This document shows, in pieces, positions 44,218-52,180 of a stretch of DNA of 64,000 nucleotides. Numbering within the stretch: the stretch's first letter is position 1; each line of letters starts with the position of its first letter. The position numbers and the translations under genes are program-made. The stretch comes from Halomonas litopenaei (lineage in GTDB: Bacteria > Pseudomonadota > Gammaproteobacteria > Pseudomonadales > Halomonadaceae). The stretch is from positions 62,001-126,000 of the forward strand of contig NZ_PXNS01000003.1 of assembly GCF_003045775.1 (NCBI RefSeq), in the 5' to 3' direction. The notes below the pieces were generated by a model. It saw only the letters and a program-made list of their open reading frames with translations, did no database searches and had not been told where the DNA came from.

Positions 44218-45185
44218 TGATCACCAATACGCGAAGGGCCCGGCACCCCGAAGGAAGCCAGGCCCATAGTGAAGCGCCACGCGAAGCGCTCGCCAAGCAT
44301 AGCAGCATTGAGGCAGCGCTTGCCGAGGCGTTGGCCAGGCATGGCGTCAAGCTGACACCCAAAGCATCTGGACGCTTTGAGCGCTTCGATACGCCGGACA
44401 AGGCCAAGGGCAATGCCAACGGCTGGTACCGCATTCACTCGCCCCAGGCGGCTAGCTTCGGTATCTGGCACATGGACCTGGTGGAGACAGTGACGCTCGA
44501 TGGCCCCAGCGATCCAGAGGCGGTAGCAGCGGCCCGACTGGAGGCCATGCGGGCCCGTGAGCAACGAGACAAAGAGCGACGCCAGCGGGAAGCCGAAGCC
44601 AAGGTGAAAGCGGCTCAATGGTGGGCACAGTCTCGCCCCGCTGATCCTGGCCATCCCTACCTGACCGGCAAGGGCCTGCCGCCCTACAACCTGCGCCAGC
44701 GGGGCGACATGCTGCTGATGCCGCTGTTCCTCGATGGGGAGCTGGTCAACCTGGAGCGTATCTTTCCAGATGGTGCCAAGCGCCCATTGCCTGGCGGTCG
44801 TGTTCGTGGCGCTGCGAGCCTGATAGGCCACTTGGCTGGCGCTGAGCATGTGTTGCTGGCTGAAGGCTGGTCAACGGCTGCTGCCCTGCATGAAGCCATG
44901 GGCTACCCGGTCGTGGTCGCTCGCAATGCCGACAATCTGGCCCCAGTCGCTCGTCGTCTGCGCCAGCGACTGCCCGAGGGAGTGGCCATCACCATCGGCG
45001 GCGACGATGACCGACACCTACCGGCCCAGGGCCTGCCCAACAAGGGGCGAGTGTCGGGACGTCATGCAGCCCTGGCCATTGATGCTCGATTGCTCATGCC
45101 AACGTTCTGTGAGGGCTGTGAGGGCTGCACCGACTTTGCGGACGTGCGCCAGTGCAGGAAGGGAGGGCATCACCATGGCGAGTAA
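44214..45185 (+). CDS. Toprim-domain primase
   Basis: A 323-aa replication protein. An N-terminal region (about 30-100, NGWYRIHSPQAASFGIWH) and a Lys/Arg/Glu-rich helix (105-137) precede a Toprim domain (about 200-290) with the catalytic Glu in HVLLAEGWSTAAAL (E217) and the DxD motif in ITIGGDDDRH (264-266). A Cys cluster (CEGCEGC...C, about 299-314) may bind zinc. It corresponds to the primase half of P4 alpha. It overlaps the next gene by 11 bases. Confidence 0.87.
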   Translation: MMITNTRRARHPEGSQAHSEAPREALAKHSSIEAALAEALARHGVKLTPKASGRFERFDTPDKAKGNANGWYRIHSPQAASFGIWHMDLVETVTLDGPSDPEAVAAARLEAMRAREQRDKERRQREAEAKVKAAQWWAQSRPADPGHPYLTGKGLPPYNLRQRGDMLLMPLFLDGELVNLERIFPDGAKRPLPGGRVRGAASLIGHLAGAEHVLLAEGWSTAAALHEAMGYPVVVARNADNLAPVARRLRQRLPEGVAITIGGDDDRHLPAQGLPNKGRVSGRHAALAIDARLLMPTFCEGCEGCTDFADVRQCRKGGHHHGE

Positions 45186-47121
45186 CTGCCCAGACACCTT
45201 TGACCTGTTCGGTGATCCCTTTGGATCGGAGACTGATCCCGGACACATGCAAAAAGAGGTGTCCCACGTGTCCCACGTGTCCCATCCCAGTAATGACGGG
45301 GCTTCCAGCCGGGACACGTCCGAAAAAAGTGGTGTCCCAAGGTGTCCCATCGGCCACGAGGAGAGCGCCGTAAACGATGACAACGCGCCCGAACCAGTAG
45401 GCGAACCCAAGCGCCCCAGCTTCATCACCCATCTGACGCGCACGCAGTATGGCCCGCCTGGCCTGCACTACCACGGCCAGCGCCAGCCCAGGGGTGAAGG
45501 CGATCCAGAGCCATTCGACGTATGGGTGTGCAGCCCTATCGAATGCCTGGCAGCCACCCACGATGAGCGAGGCGACAACCACGGGCTATTACTTCGCTTC
45601 AAGCCGCCCTATGGCGCTTGGCGAGAGTGGGCGATGCCCCAGCGACTGCTGAAGGGTAGTGGCGAAGAGATGCGCGGTGAACTGCTGGACATGGGAGTAA
45701 GGATCAATCCAGACGCCCATCGCTGGCTGACCAAGTGGCTAGCCCAAGCTGCGCCCAAGTCCGAAGTCATCGCCGCCACGCGGGTAGGCTGGCACCAGTT
45801 GGAAGGTGGTCGAGTGTTCGTCATGCCGCGACGGAGCATTGCTGCCGGGACGCTGGGCAGCCAGATCACCTTCCAGAGCGAGCACGCGGGGCAAGGTGAC
45901 TACGCCACCGCTGGCACCCTGGACGGCTGGCGCAGCCGCATAGGTGCCCTGTGCAGCGGCAACCCACTGCTGGTCCTCGCAGTCTCCGCCGCCCTGGCTG
46001 GCCCGCTGCTGTACCTCACCCACCGCCAAACCGCTGGCATTCACCTAGTGGGGGATTCGTCCAACGGCAAGACCACCGCCCTGGAAGTGGCTGCAAGCGT
46101 CTGGGGCAGTCCTGAGTTCAAGCGCACCTGGCGTGCCACAGGCAACGGCCTGGAAGGCATTGCAGCCGCCTTGAGCGACACCGCCCTGGTGCTGGACGAG
46201 ATCGGGGAGGCTGACGGCAGGGAGGTAGGCGCTACCGTCTACGCCTTGGGCAACGGCACCGGCAAGGCTCGCGCCAGCCGCACGGGCAACGCCCGGCGAC
46301 CTCACCGCTGGCGTATTGCGGTGTTGAGCAGCGGCGAGCACACCCTGGCCGCCCACATGAGCGAGGCAGGCAAGCGCCCTAAGGCCGGACAAATGGTGCG
46401 ACTGCTGGATATTCCTGCCAAGCGCCAGCATGGGGCCTTTGACGACCTACATCACCTGCCTGATGGCCGGGCCTTTGCTGACCACCTGAAAACAGAAGTG
46501 ACACGCCACTACGGCCATCTTGGCCCCGCCTTCATCGAGCACCTGGTGGTCGAGGGCCGCGACCTGGCTGGAGAGGTGGACAGGTTCGCTCAATTGGACG
46601 GGTTCACCACCACCAACCCACTACAGGGACGTGCCGCCAAGGTGCTCGCACTGATCGGGCTGGCGGGAGAACTGGCCATCGAGTATGGGCTGGTGGGCTG
46701 GCAGGAGGGAGAGGCCATGGGGGCTGCTATTGACGCCTTCCAAGCCTGGTCTGCTGGCCAAGGTGGGGTGCGCACAGAGCACGAGCAAATTCTTGCCAGC
46801 GTGCGAGGGTTTATCGAGCGTCATGGCGATGCACGTTTCAGTAGCGCGTTCGCTGATCCCCTCCAGTCACCCACAGTTTACAACCGGGCTGGCTGGTGGC
46901 GTGACGATGCTGAGGGGAGGACGTACCTCTTCAGCGGCGATGGGCTGGGCGAAGCGCTTCGAGGCTTCGACCTGAAGCGAGGCACCGAAGCCCTGGAGAC
47001 CGCTGGCTGGCTGGTCGAGCGAGAGAGTGACAAGCGCTCCATTCGAATTTGGATCAGCGGGAGTCGTCGTCGCGTCTATGCCATCCGCCCAGTTGAAGGC
47101 GAGGAGGAGGCCGCAGCATGA
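45175..47121 (+). CDS. DUF927-family replicative helicase
   Basis: A 648-aa ATPase. Residues 1-80 are low complexity and encoded partly by iterons (VSHVSHVSH at 29-37). DUF927 begins near residue 80, with Walker A GDSSNGKT (293-300), Walker B LVLDEI (338-343) and a C-terminal winged-helix-like region. DUF927 proteins pair with Toprim primases in satellites and plasmids and probably act as the replicative helicase. GGAGGG precedes the ATG at 45175. A longer same-frame reading from 44848 overlaps the primase and is not real. It overlaps the next gene as ATGA. Confidence 0.87.
   Translation: MASNCPDTFDLFGDPFGSETDPGHMQKEVSHVSHVSHPSNDGASSRDTSEKSGVPRCPIGHEESAVNDDNAPEPVGEPKRPSFITHLTRTQYGPPGLHYHGQRQPRGEGDPEPFDVWVCSPIECLAATHDERGDNHGLLLRFKPPYGAWREWAMPQRLLKGSGEEMRGELLDMGVRINPDAHRWLTKWLAQAAPKSEVIAATRVGWHQLEGGRVFVMPRRSIAAGTLGSQITFQSEHAGQGDYATAGTLDGWRSRIGALCSGNPLLVLAVSAALAGPLLYLTHRQTAGIHLVGDSSNGKTTALEVAASVWGSPEFKRTWRATGNGLEGIAAALSDTALVLDEIGEADGREVGATVYALGNGTGKARASRTGNARRPHRWRIAVLSSGEHTLAAHMSEAGKRPKAGQMVRLLDIPAKRQHGAFDDLHHLPDGRAFADHLKTEVTRHYGHLGPAFIEHLVVEGRDLAGEVDRFAQLDGFTTTNPLQGRAAKVLALIGLAGELAIEYGLVGWQEGEAMGAAIDAFQAWSAGQGGVRTEHEQILASVRGFIERHGDARFSSAFADPLQSPTVYNRAGWWRDDAEGRTYLFSGDGLGEALRGFDLKRGTEALETAGWLVERESDKRSIRIWISGSRRRVYAIRPVEGEEEAAA
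45259..45349. repeat. iteron cluster 1 (GTGTCCCA)
   Basis: GTGTCCCA starts at 45259, 45268 and 45277 (exact 9-bp period, GTGTCCCAC), 45332 and 45342, plus an inverted GGGACAC at 45311. It lies inside the 5' end of the helicase gene. The second cluster lies about 1.9 kb away in opposite orientation. Confidence 0.85.
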
Positions 47122-47990
47122 GCCTAAATAACGTTTATCAAACCCTGTCTGGGACACCTGGACACCATACGGGTCCCAGACGTGTCCCGCCGCAAACCCG
47201 CATGGTTGAGCCATTGGGACACATGGGACACGTGGGACACCACAAAATGCAGGATGGCGGAAAGGATGACCCTGGCAGGAGTGCCGAGGTGCTGCTGGCT
47301 GCACTTGCTGATGCTGGTAGACAACTTGGCCGCGACCTGGTGGGCCAAGTTCGGGCAAGGCTGATGATGATGGATCGTCAGTCCCGCGCCGAACTAGCTG
47401 CCGTCATTGATGACGCCTTCGAGGTGGCCCCGGACCTGACCAGCGCCCGCCAGCAGGCTCGCCGAATACTAACCAATACGAGCGCCCGGCAGGCAGCTAT
47501 GGCTGTGTGGCCCGCCTACCCTGAGCCGGAGGAGTCGGTATCCAACGTCGAGTATATGGCCCCCTGGCTGGCGCTTATCGCCCAACACTGCTCCCTGGTG
47601 CCCGACGATCACCGCTACCTGGCTCACCACCTGTCAGGGCTGCCGGATGCCCAGGCCATGCAGAAGGCGCGGCGATACGCTCAAGCATGGCTGAGGGCTG
47701 CTGATGGCGAGCCCCGCAATCACCGCAAAGAGAATGCAGGGAGGCGTGCCGCCAATGCCTCCCTGGTACCCCACAGGGCTGTGTCTATGGCCACGACAGC
47801 CCACCGCCCACACCAGCAGCACCACGGCGCACCCGAGCCACTACCGGCAGGCGTGCGCATGAGTTGGACACTATCGGTGGATGGAAGGCGGCTGGCGATT
47901 GCTGGTCGTCCGATGACAGAGGATGAAGCACTGGCGTCAGCGCGGTCACGCTGGCCCCTATCTGACGTGGAGGTGCGGGCCAATGATTGA
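47118..47990 (+). CDS. hypothetical protein of the replication operon
   Basis: A 290-aa protein. Residues 1-50 are encoded by the second iteron cluster (PLGHMGHVGHHKM). A helical middle (SAEVLLAALADAGRQLGRDLVGQVRARLMMMDRQSRAELAAVIDDAFEVAPDLTSARQQARRIL) and a C-terminal SWTLSVDGRRLAIAGRPMTEDEAL region follow. It is not recognised. It overlaps the helicase (ATGA) and the next gene. The middle could bind DNA or the helicase, but this is a guess. Confidence 0.78.
   Translation: MSLNNVYQTLSGTPGHHTGPRRVPPQTRMVEPLGHMGHVGHHKMQDGGKDDPGRSAEVLLAALADAGRQLGRDLVGQVRARLMMMDRQSRAELAAVIDDAFEVAPDLTSARQQARRILTNTSARQAAMAVWPAYPEPEESVSNVEYMAPWLALIAQHCSLVPDDHRYLAHHLSGLPDAQAMQKARRYAQAWLRAADGEPRNHRKENAGRRAANASLVPHRAVSMATTAHRPHQQHHGAPEPLPAGVRMSWTLSVDGRRLAIAGRPMTEDEALASARSRWPLSDVEVRAND
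47150..47240. repeat. iteron cluster 2 (TGGGACAC)
   Basis: TGGGACAC starts at 47150, 47215, 47224 and 47233 (the last three with exact 9-bp period), with partial copies near 47159, 47171 and 47182. The triple repeat is the reverse complement of the triple repeat in cluster 1. Confidence 0.85.
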
Positions 47991-48252
47991 TGACGCCATC
48001 CGTGAGGCAACCCGCCTGCTAGCCAGCCTGCGCAGCATGAGAGCCGCCACGGTACCCGAAGCCGAAGAGGTGCTGGCCACCCTGAAGGACAGCCCCGACC
48101 ACAACGCCCTGATGGGATGCGCGGCAGTGCTGGAAGAGATCGACGCCCGGATGCCTGGCGGCACGCTGGCCGGATTGGTCCGCATTCGCCTGAAGTCTCT
48201 CACCGGCATGGTCAACGCCATGCTGGATGACGCCCCACCGCCTGCCGCCTGA
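47983..48252 (+). CDS. small hypothetical protein
   Basis: An 89-aa helical protein (MIDDAIREATRLLASLRSMRAATVPEAEEVLATLKDSPDHNALMGCAAVLEEID). Not recognised. The ATG overlaps the preceding stop by eight bases, so it is part of the same operon. Confidence 0.72.
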   Translation: MIDDAIREATRLLASLRSMRAATVPEAEEVLATLKDSPDHNALMGCAAVLEEIDARMPGGTLAGLVRIRLKSLTGMVNAMLDDAPPPAA

Positions 48253-48268
48253 TATTGAGGACACGACC

Positions 48269-48748
48269 ATGAACGACACGATCACCCGCAACGCACTCGC
48301 CAACGCAGCCGCCCAGGGCATCGGTATTGGCCACCTGACACCCGGCCAGGCATGGGCAGCCCACCACCTAGCTATGCCGCCTGAGCGCCTGACAAGGCCG
48401 CTGGCATCACATATTGCCGCCCTGCTGGAGAACGTCGAGCGCCTGGCACGTCGCCGGTTCTTTGATGGTGTGGCCAAGGACGATGCTGAAGAGATGATCA
48501 AGCGGGCCTATGACGAGGATAACCCCATGTTCCTGCGCGGCCCGATCATGGAGACCCTGAACGATGGCATGCAGGAATTCTTCCCTGGCCTGAAGCCGTC
48601 AGGCGTGGACGATGAGGGGCGAGAGGTGTTCAACCTGGCTGATTTGGCCCAGGCGCTGGGAGCTAGCGAGGAGGACTTGCTAGCCCATGCCGAGAAGATG
48701 GGTATAACCGACCAGCTACGCACGACGCCGCCCAACCCGCTGCACTGA
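48269..48748 (+). CDS. hypothetical protein
   Basis: A 159-aa protein. Its N-terminal part (AAQGIGIGHLTPGQAWAAHHLAMPPERLTRPLASHIAALLENVERLARRRFFDGVAKDD) and its C-terminal part (VFNLADLAQALGASEEDLLAHAEKMG), which resembles a small helix-turn-helix, are not assigned to a family I can name. GAGGA precedes the ATG. Confidence 0.75.
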   Translation: MNDTITRNALANAAAQGIGIGHLTPGQAWAAHHLAMPPERLTRPLASHIAALLENVERLARRRFFDGVAKDDAEEMIKRAYDEDNPMFLRGPIMETLNDGMQEFFPGLKPSGVDDEGREVFNLADLAQALGASEEDLLAHAEKMGITDQLRTTPPNPLH

Positions 48749-48811
48749 CCACCTGCACGGCCCCGGCACCCGCTGGGGCCTAGTTTTTCCCGACTATCAA
48801 AGGGGGAGCCC

Positions 48812-49006
48812 ATGAGCCATAACCCGAGACGCCTGGCCGATCCCATACGCCTGATCGTGAGCGTTGAGCGTGAAGTGGTGGAAGCCGTCGATAGCCTGAT
48901 GGAGCAAGGCCGCTACCACCGTCACCGCAACCGTGCCGAGTTCGTCCGCCTGGCCATCGAGAGGGAGCTGGCGCGATGCCAGTCTGATGATTTTGATGGT
49001 CCCTAA
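48812..49006 (+). CDS. ribbon-helix-helix DNA-binding protein
   Basis: A 64-aa CopG/ParD-type protein: PIRLIVSVEREVVEAVDSLMEQGRYHRHRNRAEFVRLAIERELARC has the beta-strand, helix and helix pattern (S/N-R-x-E-F-V-R-L-A-I). AGGGGGAG precedes the ATG. It may regulate the element. Palindromes containing GTCACGCG lie just downstream. Confidence 0.82.
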   Translation: MSHNPRRLADPIRLIVSVEREVVEAVDSLMEQGRYHRHRNRAEFVRLAIERELARCQSDDFDGP

Positions 49007-49033
49007 AAGGGCAGTGAAGATTTTTGCGCAGTC

Positions 49034-49108
49034 GTCACGCGCGTGAGGCCGGGAAGGCTTTTCTGACATCACTACGCGAGTGAGGCGTAGCCATGATGGC
49101 CGCGTGAC
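49034..49108. promoter_or_regulatory. palindromes downstream of the ribbon-helix-helix gene
   Basis: TCACGC-GCGTGA (49035-49046), CTACGC/GCGTAG (49072-49090) and an outer GTCACGCG (49034) with CGCGTGAC (49101-49108). They may be operators for the adjacent regulator. Confidence 0.35.
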
Positions 49109-49243
49109 CTTTCCCTACCACCAAGGCCCTGATGGGCCAAAGGAAACGCCCCACGGCAACGGGCAACGCCGCCGAACCAGTTGGCTGGCGGGCAATCCAT
49201 CTGCCACATTGAGAAACGTCAAAGCCCAAAGCGTGAGGGGGCC

Positions 49244-49471
49244 ATGATCAAAAGCAAAAAGGCAGACTGGTATCTCGACACCCAGAGCCAAGCCGGGCTC
49301 TATCACTGGTTCTCTATGCAAGACGGCCATGGTCGTCGCCCCCGGTCTCTATGCGGCATGTACCTCTATGGCTCCTGGAGCCGTCAGCAGACAGGTGGCC
49401 TAAGCCAAGACGAGCAATGCCCGGAGTGCAGAGAACGGCTTAGCGGATACGCTTCGCCAAAAGACCTATAG
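49244..49471 (+). CDS. small hypothetical protein with Cys motif
   Basis: A 75-aa protein (MIKSKKADWYLDTQSQAGLYHWFSMQDG...CGMYLYGSWSRQQ...CPECRERL). The three cysteines, including a CxxC near the C-terminus, suggest a zinc knuckle. Not recognised. AGGGGG precedes the ATG. A terminator follows. Confidence 0.7.
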   Translation: MIKSKKADWYLDTQSQAGLYHWFSMQDGHGRRPRSLCGMYLYGSWSRQQTGGLSQDEQCPECRERLSGYASPKDL

Positions 49472-49477
49472 CCACGT

Positions 49478-49503
49478 AGCCCAGCCATCGTGCTGGGCTT
49501 TTT
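49478..49503 (+). terminator. rho-independent terminator
   Basis: An agcccagc/gctgggct stem with a six-base loop and TTTT, seven bases past the preceding stop. Confidence 0.88.
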
Positions 49504-50290
49504 CGTGGGCACTACAAAGATTTTGCAGTGATGATCGCAAGGGTGGCTGATCTGACCACCCCTGATCACCACGCTCAGAACAGGTTCGCACCCGGTGCGC
49601 GGCATCGGTACGCAGCGGGAAGTATGTTGAGAAATGTTAAGGTTGCCCGGCTACGGTCAGCACCAAGATGTTGACGAATGTTGACATCAAGCCACGAGAA
49701 AAGTCGGGTCCTTCCCAGGGCCAGATTTGGCGTTCACGGGGGCGGGCAGCCGTGGAATCCGGCATTTTTTGCACGCCCCTGCACCACCATCAGCGCCCAC
49801 AGTCCGTATGGCTGCTGCGTTTCGCCTCTTCAGGGTGAGGCATAGGCTGGAGGCGTGAAGCCCCGCGCCTAGCGAAAAGGGGAGGATTCCCATCTTTTGC
49901 CGACACCACCCTGATCCGGGGGAGTGGCCGCCCCGATGCGAAGATCATCGCACCGTCTGCCAAACGCCCCGAGAGCCCTGCTACCTCATAAAACCTAAGT
50001 TCGGCATCGTGCCTACGGGTGCGTGACGCTGGTGCGTGAAGCGCTGCGTGAAGACCTGCCCGGCGGCTGCAACGATTGCAACGGCATTGCCACTTGGACG
50101 CGGTACGGACAAGCCGGACGGCCCGGACAGAGCGACCTGCGTCCGCCTTTGTAACTTTTAAATTACAATGTTTTAATAATCTGCGTAACGCACCACTAGA
50201 ACTCCCATAGCTCAAAGACTGCTGAAGGTACAACTTACGCAGGGCGGTCACCATTCAAAAACCTTTATAATCAATGATCTGGAGGCATTT
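49504..50290. other. long gap inside the element
   Basis: About 790 bases without a gene I can support. It holds a short direct repeat (ATGTTGAC twice near 49670-49686) and an AT-rich inverted repeat TTGTAA/TTACAA at 50149-50168 followed by TTTTAATAAT, which could be the promoter/operator of the next gene. A 154-codon minus-strand frame (49790-50254) lacks protein-like character. Confidence 0.6.
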
Positions 50291-51187
50291 ATGGGCAATG
50301 AGGTCACCACCGGAGGGCAGTACCTGTTAGACCTTAAGGTTGAGCGGGAGGTTGAGGTAGATGGCATTGGAATGGGGGTGCTAAACAACGGCATTGCTTA
50401 TTTGAATGCCAGGGGTTTAGCACGAATGTGCGGGGTCGATCACACAATGATCCTCCGCCTTGGTGATCAATGGGGGACGGAAAAAGAGCAGCCAAGAGTA
50501 ACGCGAATAAGAGAGTATCTTAGAGAGCAAGATATTGAACTGGGAAAGCCTTACATTGCAACTGAGATGGACGGCGTTATGCATCACGCATACATCGACT
50601 CAGTTTGCATGGCAATATTGGAGTACTACGCATTTGATGCCAAGCAGGGCAATAATGCGACGGCGCTGAAAAATTACCGACTCCTTGCCAGGAACAGCCT
50701 CCAACGCTTCATATACGAAAAAGTTGGGTATAGCCCGGATGCTGGCATCCCTGTGGCATGGCAGCAGTTTCACGATAGGGTCACAGCTTCCTATCACACC
50801 GTACCCAGCGGATATTACAGTGTTTTCAAGGAGATGGCTGATCTTATTGTAGAACTTATTCGCGGTGGCGCTGACGTGGGCGTGCATTTTATTCCCGACA
50901 TTAGTGTTGGAAAAGCATGGTCGCAGCACTGGCAATCAAGTGGCCTAAGCACCCACTACGGGGAGCGCGTTAGATACGACCATCATTACCCGGAATACTT
51001 TCCACAGTCCGCCTCTAATCCACAGCCAGCTTATTGCTACCCTGAAACTTCCTTGCATGAATTTAGAAGATGGATGAGGGAGGTTTACATACCAGCCAAG
51101 CTCCCTAAATATCTATCAGGCAAGGTTAAACAAGGGCACCTCCCTTCGTCTTTCATGGAGTCAGCATCACTAATCTTTAAGAAATAG
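50291..51187 (+). CDS. uncharacterised lower-GC cargo protein
   Basis: A 298-aa soluble protein. Blocks include YLNARGLARMCGVDHTMILRL (a helix-turn-helix-like start), VCMAILEYYAFDAKQGNNATALKNYRLLARNSLQRFIYEKVGYSP, YYSVFKEMADLIVELIRGGADVGVHFIPDISVGKAWSQHW and PQPAYCYPETSLHEFRRWMREVYIPAKLPKYL. The first blocks resemble phage anti-repressor-like regulators, but I cannot name a family. GGAGG precedes the ATG. Base composition is clearly lower in GC than the core of the element, and the gene has its own AT-rich promoter region. Confidence 0.78.
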   Translation: MGNEVTTGGQYLLDLKVEREVEVDGIGMGVLNNGIAYLNARGLARMCGVDHTMILRLGDQWGTEKEQPRVTRIREYLREQDIELGKPYIATEMDGVMHHAYIDSVCMAILEYYAFDAKQGNNATALKNYRLLARNSLQRFIYEKVGYSPDAGIPVAWQQFHDRVTASYHTVPSGYYSVFKEMADLIVELIRGGADVGVHFIPDISVGKAWSQHWQSSGLSTHYGERVRYDHHYPEYFPQSASNPQPAYCYPETSLHEFRRWMREVYIPAKLPKYLSGKVKQGHLPSSFMESASLIFKK

Positions 51188-51321
51188 GCGAGCTATAAAA
51201 AATACTAGCGGGCATGTACCCCACACTCCTAGCATTTAGTCAAAAAAGATCAAATATTAGGAATGTGCTATTGGTACGTGCCTGCGATGCAACTAGACGA
51301 CCACTGTGGGAGAGCCCGCGC

Positions 51322-51627
51322 ATGAAAAGCCATGACGATGCTGTAACCCAAATGCTGTGCGATGCCCCTGACATGGCGCTTGATTACCTGCGCAGCGCCT
51401 TTGATGAGCTGGGCGAGGAAGGCGGCGAACCAGCCTTCCTGATGGCGCTTCGCCATGTGGTGGAGGCCAGGGGCGGCATGGCAGTGGTGGCCGAACGTGC
51501 CAAGGTGTCGCGCGAAAGCCTGTACCGGGCACTGTCCCCCAACGGTAACCCCACCCTGAGCACAATGACGGCTGTCATAAAGGCGACGGGTATCCACTTC
51601 CATGACCTGACACATAACTCTTCCTGA
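51322..51627 (+). CDS. HI1420-type antitoxin, orphan
   Basis: A 101-aa helix-turn-helix protein: ALDYLRSAFDELGEEGGEPAFLMALRHVVEARGGMAVVAERAKVSRESLYRALSPNGNPTLSTMTAVIKATGIHF, the pattern of the HI1420 antidote family. Such genes normally follow a RelE-like HI1419 toxin; none is visible here, since the preceding gene is unrelated. The start at 51322 was chosen by similarity (the frame opens at 51214). Confidence 0.85.
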   Translation: MKSHDDAVTQMLCDAPDMALDYLRSAFDELGEEGGEPAFLMALRHVVEARGGMAVVAERAKVSRESLYRALSPNGNPTLSTMTAVIKATGIHFHDLTHNSS

Positions 51628-51694
51628 AGTGGTTGGCAAGTGTCAGGCAGGTACCTCGCAGGCGCTGACGAACGAGAGGCAGAAATGCACAAAA

Positions 51695-51713
51695 GGGGGC
51701 ACATATGGGGGCA
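51695..51713. repeat. right cluster of integrase arm-type sites
   Basis: Two GGGGGCA copies (51695 and 51706) within aagggggcacatatggggg, matching the left-end arm repeats. They lie 65-83 bases inside the right attachment site. Confidence 0.75.
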
Positions 51714-51777
51714 TAAAAGAAAATAAAACATGCAATATCACAACAATATCAAACACCTGTGTAGACTTTTAGTTGGA

Positions 51778-51792
51778 CGCCGCCTCCACCAA
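51778..51792 (+). other. right attachment site (attR)
   Basis: cgccgcctccaccaa, identical to attL. Sequence upstream of it differs from ssrA, as expected at an element-chromosome junction. An alternative right boundary is the 28-bp match at 51882-51909. Confidence 0.7.
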
Positions 51793-51805
51793 CACCGACG
51801 AAAGA

Positions 51806-51828
51806 ACCTCCCTTGTGGAGGTTTTTTT
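51806..51828 (+). terminator. terminator after att copy 1
   Basis: acctcc/ggaggt stem with a five-base loop and seven T residues. Confidence 0.88.
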
Positions 51829-51920
51829 GTGTCTGCAAGGTCCACGACCCCAGGGCGAGGTCGGCGCTCTCTACAACCCCCCGGGTTCGATTCCCGCCGC
51901 CTCCACCAACACCAGAAGAA

Positions 51921-51947
51921 GACCACCTGTTAAAGGGTGGTCTTTTT
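51921..51947 (+). terminator. terminator after att copy 2
   Basis: gaccacc/ggtggtc stem followed by five T residues. Confidence 0.88.
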
Positions 51948-52049
51948 CGTTTCAGGGCGCACCCCCTGAAAAGCAGAGCCAAGGGCGAGGTCGGCGCTCT
52001 CCACAGACCCCGGGGTTCGATTCCCACCGCCTCCACCAACACCAGAAAG

Positions 52050-52077
52050 ATGCCACCTTCCCAAAGGTGGCATTTTT
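52050..52077 (+). terminator. terminator after att copy 3
   Basis: atgccacctt/aaggtggcat stem followed by a T-run. Confidence 0.88.
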
Positions 52078-52180
52078 CGTTTCAGGGACCCCCACCCCTG
52101 AAAAGCAGAGCTAAGGGCGAGGTCGGCGCTCTCTACAGACCCCGGGGTTCGATCCCAGCCGCCTCCACCAACACCGACGA

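Larger units (their letters stand above)
39677..51792. mobile_element. P4-like satellite/integrative element inserted in ssrA
   Basis: About 12.1 kb bounded by 15-bp direct repeats (cgccgcctccaccaa). Integrase and arm-type sites lie at the left end. The inside carries AlpA, KilA-N, primase, DUF927 helicase, iterons, small unknown genes and two lower-GC cargo genes. All genes point rightward. No structural, portal, terminase or conjugation gene is seen. The layout (integrase, regulator, hairpin-rich immunity-like segment, primase/helicase, iterons) parallels enterobacterial P4. Confidence 0.88.

Noticed and set aside
44848-45174. Upstream extension of the helicase frame
   Set aside because: It overlaps the conserved Toprim primase in another frame; the ATG at 45175 has a good ribosome site.
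45259-47240. GTGTCCCA repeats considered as a CRISPR array
   Set aside because: Repeats are 8-9 bp with 0-1 bp spacing or irregular gaps, and there are no cas genes; they are iteron-like.
49790-50254. 154-codon minus-strand frame in the element gap
   Set aside because: Rich in R, S and A without order, no ribosome site seen, and opposite to all genes of the element.
51882-52169. Possible additional tRNA genes in the att array, because of the T-arm GGTTCGAT and ending CCACCA
   Set aside because: No anticodon or D arm and no matching 5' acceptor strand; they are partial tmRNA ends.
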